Source: NORP309 sp964352735 (GTDB lineage: Bacteria; Pseudomonadota; Gammaproteobacteria; Xanthomonadales; Marinicellaceae). Taken from it: 64,000 nt of DNA. The notes beneath the pieces were generated by a model. That model was given only the letters and a program-made list of their open reading frames with translations, did not search any database and had not been told where the DNA came from. Of this stretch, positions 54,201 through 63,200 are shown one piece after another. How positions within the stretch are numbered: the stretch's first letter is position 1; each line of letters starts with the position of its first letter. Made by a program: the position numbers and the translations under genes. Location of the stretch: contig CAYGTC010000002.1 of NCBI GenBank assembly GCA_964352735.1, positions 144,277 through 208,276 on the forward strand. The letters are read 5' to 3'.

Positions 54201-57200
54201 ATTAAAAGCACCCTCAACCCGCATGACCGATGGCATATTGTAATGTGTACTCACACCATCCATTTGATCAATAAACCACAAACGTTGCTGGGCATAAGAG
54301 GTCAACAATGAATCAGCAGATCGATCTACAAGCACAATTTCAGGACGCACCTGTTTGTGCGAGAACTCAATGAGTGACGATAACTGTGATAACTGCGGCT
54401 GCTCAAACACTTCGCGAATAGATAACTCGCAATTAAATCTGTTACTGATTTCAGCCAATAACCTCACTGACAATAACGAATGACCACCCAAAGCAAAGAA
54501 GTTGGCATCACGACTGATACTGTGTTGATCGACCTTCAATAACCCTGCCCAAATCTCTGCTAAACCCTGTTCAATCCCTCCAATCGGTGCACGGTAATCA
54601 TCGACATCAACAGATTCAGGCAGTGCTCTATGGTCTATTTTACCATTGGCTGTCATGGGCAATTCATCAAGACCAATCAAAACTGAGGGCAACATATATT
54701 CAGCCAAATGCTTCATCAAATGGCTCTTAAGGTTCTCTTCATAATCAGACCCGGTCTCAGCACTGACATAATAGCCTAACAAGCGATCATCTCTGGCAAT
54801 AACCACAGCAGCATCAATACCATCATAACCCAGCATCTGTTGCTCTACCTCTGCCAATTCTATCCTATAACCGCGAATCTTAACTTGTGCATCTATGCGA
54901 CCATCAAACGCCAAATCGCCACTTTGCAGGTAATGTACTCTATCGCCTGTCTTGTACAGACGTTTCATCCCAACTTCTGGCAAATACACATCTAGGAAAC
55001 GCTGTTCGGTCAAATCAATTTGATTTACATAACCCCTGGCCACACCTGAACCTGCAATATAAAGCTCTCCCACACTGCCAAAAGGGCAAACCTCATGATC
55101 AGAACCCAACACATAAAACTCAACATTATTCAAGGCGCGACCAATGTGTGGTTGGTCCCCTTTAATTCGTGTAAAACTGCTGTCAACACAACATTCGGTT
55201 GGACCATATACATTATAGGCCGTTTTATCGTACTGATTTTGCCATTCAACCAGTTTAGACCACAACTCCACTGAAATCGACTCGCCACCAATCAACAAGT
55301 TCGGTAATATCGGACCCAAACCAATGTTTAACCACAAATCCACTAATGTCGGTGTACAATCTATAATACTCAAGTCATGTTCAGACAATAATTTTGCCAG
55401 TTGCTCTGTATCTGTTTTTGCCTCTTGAGACACAATCTGCAACGTTTGACCCGATACCAAAGCACAAAGGCCTTGTACTGAAGCATCAAAGGATAAGGAT
55501 GCCAACCAACCCCATTGACCTGATACAACTCCAGGCATTTTCTCACTCAAGTTACAGCATAAATTGAATACACTGTGATGCTCAACCATAACCCCTTTGG
55601 GTAGTCCCGTAGACCCGGAAGTATAAATAATGTATGCAAGATCATCTGTGCTCAAAGATGCTATGTGTATATCTTCTGTACTACATACACTCACATCAGC
55701 CATTACACCTATATCATCAATGACCAGATGATTATCAACAAGATCAAACACTATATCCTGAATGCTATTTTGTGTCAGTACCATCGATAAACCACTATCA
55801 TTAATCATGTACCCAAGACGTGCTTTAGGGTGATTTACATCAAGTGGAACATAAGCACAACCCGTTTTCATGATCGCCATCACTGCAGTGATCAAGGATA
55901 CACCGCGCTCTAAACAAACGCCAACGACATCGCCACTTTCAACACCACGAGACAACAGATAGTGACCCAATTGATTGGCCTGCTCATTCAAGGCTTGGTA
56001 ACTCAGTGACTGACCCTCATGACAAACAGCCAATTGATCTGGCCTCAATGACACTTGCTGTTCAAACAATTGGTGCAAACACCGCTGTTGCCCATGATCC
56101 AATTGTGTTTGATTCAAGATCTGCAATAAGTAATTTTGTTCTTGCTCTGCAAGTATCGGTAATTGTGAAACCAATTGACTACAATCCTCAGCAATGCCTG
56201 TCATCAATAGAATGAAACTCTCAGCAAAGCGCAGTACCTGAGATTCACTGAATAAATCCGTGTTGTAAACAAAAACGCAGTTCAAATCTCCTGCTTCAAC
56301 ACCAACACTCAACTCTAGGTCAAACTTTGCTGTGACTTCTGGTGATTCAATCGGTTTAAAACTGACATCAGTCAAATCAAAATCTACCGCTTCATTATTG
56401 TTGAGACTCAACATCACTTGAAACAACGGGCTGTATTGTGTACTTCTCTCTGGATTGATCCGATCAACCAGATGTTCAAAGGGCACATCTTGGTTGGCTT
56501 GTGCATCCAAATTGCTGTTCTTAATTTGCTCTAAAAAAGCCACAAAAGATAAGTCACCAGCACAATCGGCACGCAACACCAATGTATTAACAAAAAATCC
56601 AATCAAACTTTCCAATGTCTTTTGTCTGCGATTAGCAACTGGAGTACCCATCACGATGTTTGGGTTGTTTGAATAACGACTCAAGAGAATCGCAAAGGCC
56701 GCATGAACCACCATAAACAGCGTTGCCTGATTCTCCATAGCTATTGTTTCCAGTTCACCCAACACGCTTGAGTCGATACTGAATTCATACACCGCACCAT
56801 TGAAACTTTGTTTGACAGGACGTTTATGATCCATAGGCAAACTGTGTACCTGAGGCAGCTCTGCCAATTGTTGTTGCCAATAAGCCAGTTGAGATTCTAG
56901 CACTTCACCCTGTAGCCATTGGCGTTGCCAATGGGCATAATCGGCATACTGAATGCTCAAATCAGGTAAAGTCACTTTCTCTGATGAGAGTAAACTTTCA
57001 TAAAGTGTTACAAACTCTCTGATCAATACACCCATCGACCAGCCATCAGAGGCAATGTGATGCATATTGAACAACAGCACACCTGCTTCGTCATTTAGAT
57101 GATAATAACTGGCGCGCAACATCAATGCTTTATTAAGATCAAATGCTGTATTGGCATCGGCCTGCATGGCCTGCTCTATCTGTTCAATTTGCACTGACGC

Positions 57201-60200
57201 TGGCAAGTCAATCAAGTCCACTTGAGTGAGGTTGAATTTATAATCCTCAACAATTATCTGTAAAGGGCCATCAACACCTTCTGAAAAAATAGTACGCAAG
57301 CTTTCATGCCTACTGATGATACGATCAAAGGCTTGTTCCGCAACCTCTGTAACAAAGCGCCCTTCAACCCGCAGTGCCGATGGCATATTGTAATGCACAC
57401 TGCCACCGTCCATTTGATCAATGAACCACAAACGTTGCTGAGCATAAGAGGTTGGCAAAGGGCCATTAGATCGATCTACAACCACAATTTCAGGGCGCAC
57501 TTTTTTGTTCGAGGCCTCAATGAGTGTTGACAACTGTGATAACTGTGGCTGCTCAAACACTTCACCGATAGACAACTCACAATCGAATCTATTGTTGATT
57601 TCAGCCAACAACCTCACCGACAACAACGAATGACCACCCAAAGCAAAGAAGTTGGCATCACGACTGATGCTGTGCTGATCAATCTTCAATAATCCAGCCC
57701 AAATCTCTGCCATACCCTGTTCAACCTCTCCAATCGGTTCAATATAGATAGCAGCCATTGCTGAAACATCGAATTTGGGTAAAGTTTTAACATCAACCTT
57801 GCCATTGTCTGTTAAAGGCATATCTGCTAAACGTTTAAATAGGTTGGGCATCATGTAATGAGGCAAACGTTGTTGTAATGCGGTTTTGATATCAGTTATC
57901 AACAACTCATCATCAGATACTGATCGACTGACAAAATACGCCGCCAAATGTTCATCACCAGTATCACTTTCATGTACAACCACAGCACAAGAAACCACAT
58001 CAAGGTGTGCAGACAGTTGTTGCTCTATCTCTCCCAACTCAATTCTAAAGCCTCTGATTTGTACTTGATCATCCATGCGACCCATAAATGCCAGATCACC
58101 GTTTTCAAGATAACGAACCATATCTCCGGTGCGGTATAAGAGTTCTGTTGTGATATCCTCGAAAGTATACTCGATGAAACGTTCATCGGTCATGGCCTGT
58201 TGGTTCACATAACCCTGAGCCAATCCAGCACCCCCGATATATAATTCCCCTATTACTCCATACGGCAATAACCTTTGGTTCGAATCCAGTACATAGCACG
58301 AGACATTAGGCAATGCTTGACCAATGGGTGGTGCGATAGATCTATTCGTTACATCAGATACTCCAATGAGGGCAGCCGTCGCCACGTGTGTTTCTGTTGG
58401 ACCATAGTGATTCCAGAGGGAACATGATGGATGTTCTAACAAGTACTCAGCTAAATGATGAGAAATGTGCAAGGCTTCACCTGCAACAATGACCTCTTTC
58501 ATCTCAGACACTTCATAGCCTTGTGTCATGAATGCCTCAGCCAGCCAATTCAATACCACTGGTGGGACAAAAAGACGTTCAATACCATGTTTTTGAATAA
58601 GCGCAGGCAAGTGATTCAAGTCCTGCTTTTGTTGATCACTGATCATAACCAAACAACTGCCTGTGTACCAACTGGTGACTATTTCCTGTATAGACACATC
58701 AAAGCTGATCGGAGCAAATTGCAAAGTGTTCATCCGCTTTAACAAACCTTTGTCACTGGATTGTGCTTGAACAAGATTGACAAGAGTCCTGTGAGTTTGC
58801 ATAACCCCCTTGGGTTGACCGGTTGAACCTGAGGTGTAAATAATATAGGCCACATCCTCTGGACTCACACCTTGGACTTGTGGATTTTCAACAGAACAAA
58901 GATTCACAGCTTTGAGTACGGCTGCATCATCCACAAACACTTGTTGAATATTTTTCTCATCGGTGATGGATCGCAGATGACTTTGGCTCAAAACCACACT
59001 CAATTCACAATCTGACATGATGTGATCTAAGCGATTTTGTGGATAACTCACATCCAGTGGCACATAGCTTGCACCCGTTTTTAAAATAGCCATGAGCCCA
59101 ATGACCAGTTCACAACAACGGTCCATACACAAACCCACAACATCGCCTGCTTTAACGCCCTGTTGCATCAGATAATGGCTCAATTGGTTAATAACAGCAT
59201 TCAACTCATGGTAACTGAAAGATTGTTCTTCGAAAATTAAAGCATGGTTATCTGGGTAATCATTGCTTTGTGTTTCCAACAACTCATGAATTAACTTTGA
59301 TTCTATAACTGAGTTTATTTCAGCACTGCTTTGTTCCATCAAATAGTGCAATTGATGATGGCTAAATGGCCTTAAGTCTTCTAATTTCTGTTCGTTGCTT
59401 CCATTGATTGACAATAAAACCTGATAAAAATGATCAGCCAAACGTTTCAAAGCCGTTTCATTGAAATGACTATTTTTGGCAGAAAATTTAATATTCAGTT
59501 GATCAGTTAATGAGGCTGTAATCATAACACTATAATCAGTTTCTTCATGCGCATCAACGGCTGAAACTGCGAATCCATTGTTTTCATTGTTAACCACATT
59601 TTCATCAAATGGATAGTTTTCAAATACAAACAACGTGTCAAATAACGATGCATGAGTGCCGCAATTCGTTATTTTTTGTATATCAGTCAATGGTAAATGA
59701 CTGAACTGGTCAGAAGATATCTGTTGCAGATGAATAGATTGTAACCATTCTTTTAGATTATTATCTTGATTAACATCGATACAAAGAGGGATGGTATTGA
59801 TGAATAAGCCTATCATCGATTCCACACCGGGTAAATCTGCTGGGCGGCCAGAAACCGTCGTTCCCATCACTATTTTTTTGTCATTGTACTGATAAAGGTT
59901 CAACACATAAGCCCACACACCCAACAATACTGTGTTCATTGTCAATCGTGCATCTCTAACAAATCTCTGTAGAGTATTACAGGTTTCTTGATTGATGTTC
60001 AGTTGATGATGCAAGTGACCTTTGCCTTTGTTATTGGCTTCAAAAATAACACATGAACCATTGATATCAGAGAGTTGATTACTCCAGTAATCAAGGGCTT
60101 TTTGATGATTTTGTTTTTGTAACCACTGTACATAATTGCGATATGGAACTGGAACAGGTAATGACAGCTTAAATGCCGATTTTTCATTACGATACAACTC

Positions 60201-63200
60201 CATCACCTCGGCAAAAATAATGGGCATGCTCCAGCCATCAGTAATGGCATGATGATCACTGAGCATCATGCGGTATTTTCCGCTTCCCAAATACCATAAC
60301 TTAAATCGCATCAATGGTCCTTTTGATAAGATAAAGCCTTGCTGTTTGTCATTCACACGAGCTTGTTCGATAATCTCAGATTGCTGTTGTGATTGTTTAT
60401 CACTCAAATCATCAAGCTGCCAATCCATGTGGGTATTTTTTTGAACCAGTTGAATAATTTCTCCAGCATCGCTTTTCACAAAAACCGTTTTTAAAACGTC
60501 ATGTCTATTGAGTAACTTATGCCAAGCTTTTTCAAGCACTGACACATCCACCCCATTCTCCAATGTTACTAACATTTGAGAAACATAGGCGCTGTCATCC
60601 AAAGCGCTGTGAAAAAGCATGCCTTTTTGTATGGTTGTAGCAGGGTATACATTTGAAATATCATAAACAGCTTGCCACTGGTCTAGCTGTTTTTGTGAAA
60701 CTTCTATCAATGCAAAATCTGATGGCGTCAAATGTTTTTGTTTTAAAGATAAACAATGATCTACAATTTCTTTGATAGATTGTTCAAAATAGTTTAATAA
60801 CTGCTTGATATCTGATGCCAAGTAGCTGAGCTGATGATAACTGATGGTAAATGACAAACGATCATCGAATACCGAACCATTGAAATTAATACCATGTTCT
60901 TCTTGTCGTAAAGGACTGATGACATCGCCATGATTTTCTGAACTTATACGGAATGATTTGTCGTCAGATTTTTTATCAGATACCACACCATGGTAATTGA
61001 ATAATATAGGGGAACGGTGACTCTTCCATTCAGTTTCTCCAGCCAGATATTTTAATACACCATAACCGATGCCCTGATGAGGTACAGCACGATTTTGCTC
61101 TTTTACTGCACAAATGACAGAGTGACAATCCATTTTTTCGCTGCTGAGATAAAGTGGAAACAATGTGGTGAACCACCCGACTGTTTGACTTAAATCAATC
61201 TTGTCATACAACTCTTGGCGTCCATGTCCTTCCAAATCTATACACACATCATTGATACCCAACCATGTATGACAAGCCTTTAATAAGCCGGCCAATAACA
61301 ATTCATTGATTTGAGTACTGTAAGCATTTTGTGCGTCAGTCAACAAAATTGCCGTGATATCTGAATCCAGTTGCCATTCAACAGAAGCATATCTGTCTTT
61401 ATATTTGCTTTGCTCTTTTCGTGGCACAGCTAAAGTGCGTGATGCATCAACGGTGGTTTGCCAATATTTTTTTTCTCTCAACACGTCTGAACTATTGGCA
61501 TAGCTGTGTAAAAAATGGCCCCACTCTTGATAGGAAGACGTTTTTTTCAATAATTTCAATGGCTTATTGAGAATCATTTGTTGGTACATCAATGCTAAAT
61601 CGTCCAATAGAATGCGCCATGAAACCCCATCAACCAACAAGTGATGAATGATCAATAATAAACGTTTTTGGCCATTACCATGATGACAGTAGAGCGCTTT
61701 AAATAAAGGGCCCTTTTGCAAATCAAGGCCCGAATGATGTGATTGAGCTTTTTCTGACAAATCAGAGAAGTCACTCATTTCACAAATGAGCTCATCCATG
61801 CTTTGTTCACACATCTCATCATTAAATTCGCAATGATTGGCTTGCCACTGGTTATCGACTTTGCTGAACCTTAATCGAAGTGCATCATGCCTTTGAAAGA
61901 GGTGGCGCACAAAAAGCTTTAAGTGTGATTGAGTAAAATCTTCTGGTGGATTCAGTAATAGTGCTTGATTGTAGTGATGCAGATCTGTTTCATCTTCAAA
62001 AAAGTTATGTTGGATCGGCAATAGTGGCATGTTGCCTTGCACTGCTTTTTGTGAAGCGTGAATTCGGCTGGTCATCACATGTGGAGCCAAATCTCTGATG
62101 GTTTGATGTTCAAAAATGAGTTTAATAGTGAGCCTAAGGCCTTTTATCTGTGCCCTAGAAACAATTTGTATTGATAAAATTGAATCACCACCCATGCCAA
62201 AGAAATTATCAATAACACCCACTTTTGATAAAGGCATGTTCAATACATCTGCCCAAATTTCACACAAGGCAGTTTCTATTTGTCCTTGCGGGGCTTTATA
62301 ATTTCCGCTCAATGTTTTCGAAGCATTGGGCAGTAACAAAGCTGAGCGATCAATTTTCCCATTGGGCAAAAGTGGCCATTTATCTATTAAAACAAAATGG
62401 CTTGGCACCATGTATGGAGGTAAAACAGCCATCAAATGATGTCTTAGCTCAGCCTCATTTTCTTGTGAAATTGATTGGCGAGCACTGCTAAAAAACACCG
62501 CCAAATTTTTACGTTTGGATTCATCTACAATCACACTGGCCACACATACATCAACCTCATCATGTAATGACAGTTGCTGCTCTATTTCTCCCAGTTCTAT
62601 TCTAAAGCCACGAATTTTGACCTGTTCATCGCTCCTGCCTAAAAATGCCAATTCACCATTTGACAAGTAACGACCGATATCTCCAGTCAAATAGAGCCTG
62701 ATTGGAGGGAGATCAACAACCAATTTTTTTTCAATAAAACGATCAGCTGTTTGTTTGGGACGATTGAGATAACCTCTGGCTAAACAATGCCCTGCAATGC
62801 CTATCTGCCCTGCCACACCTTGAGGCACAATATTGAGTTGATCATCTAAAATCAATAACTGACGACCAGATAAAGCCTGACCAATTGATATCAGTGGTTC
62901 AATGGTATTGATCGCTTTGATACTAGAGGTAATGGTCGCTTCTGTTGGACCATAAGCATTAAATAATTGACAGCCATGATTGGCACCTGATTCAAACCAC
63001 CGCTTGACTAAACCTTTGGGTAAACTTTCTCCGCCAACAACAACTTTGGATAAGGTGCAATGATGCCAAAATTGATCTTTATCATCATTCAATAAAGCTG
63101 TTAAATAAGAAGGAGATAAATCCGTTACGCTAATGGCATGAATGTTACAGTAAGCATAAAACTCGTTGTTGTCCATCAATGTATCGCCGCTTAAGTGCAA

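Noticed and set aside
46670..57480. Similarity of the predicted Gln-Val-Glu-Pro-Gln order to plipastatin/fengycin (Glu-Val-Pro-Gln)
   Set aside because: The order and stereochemistry differ, and the final module is Lys2-type; I treat the resemblance as coincidence of common residues.
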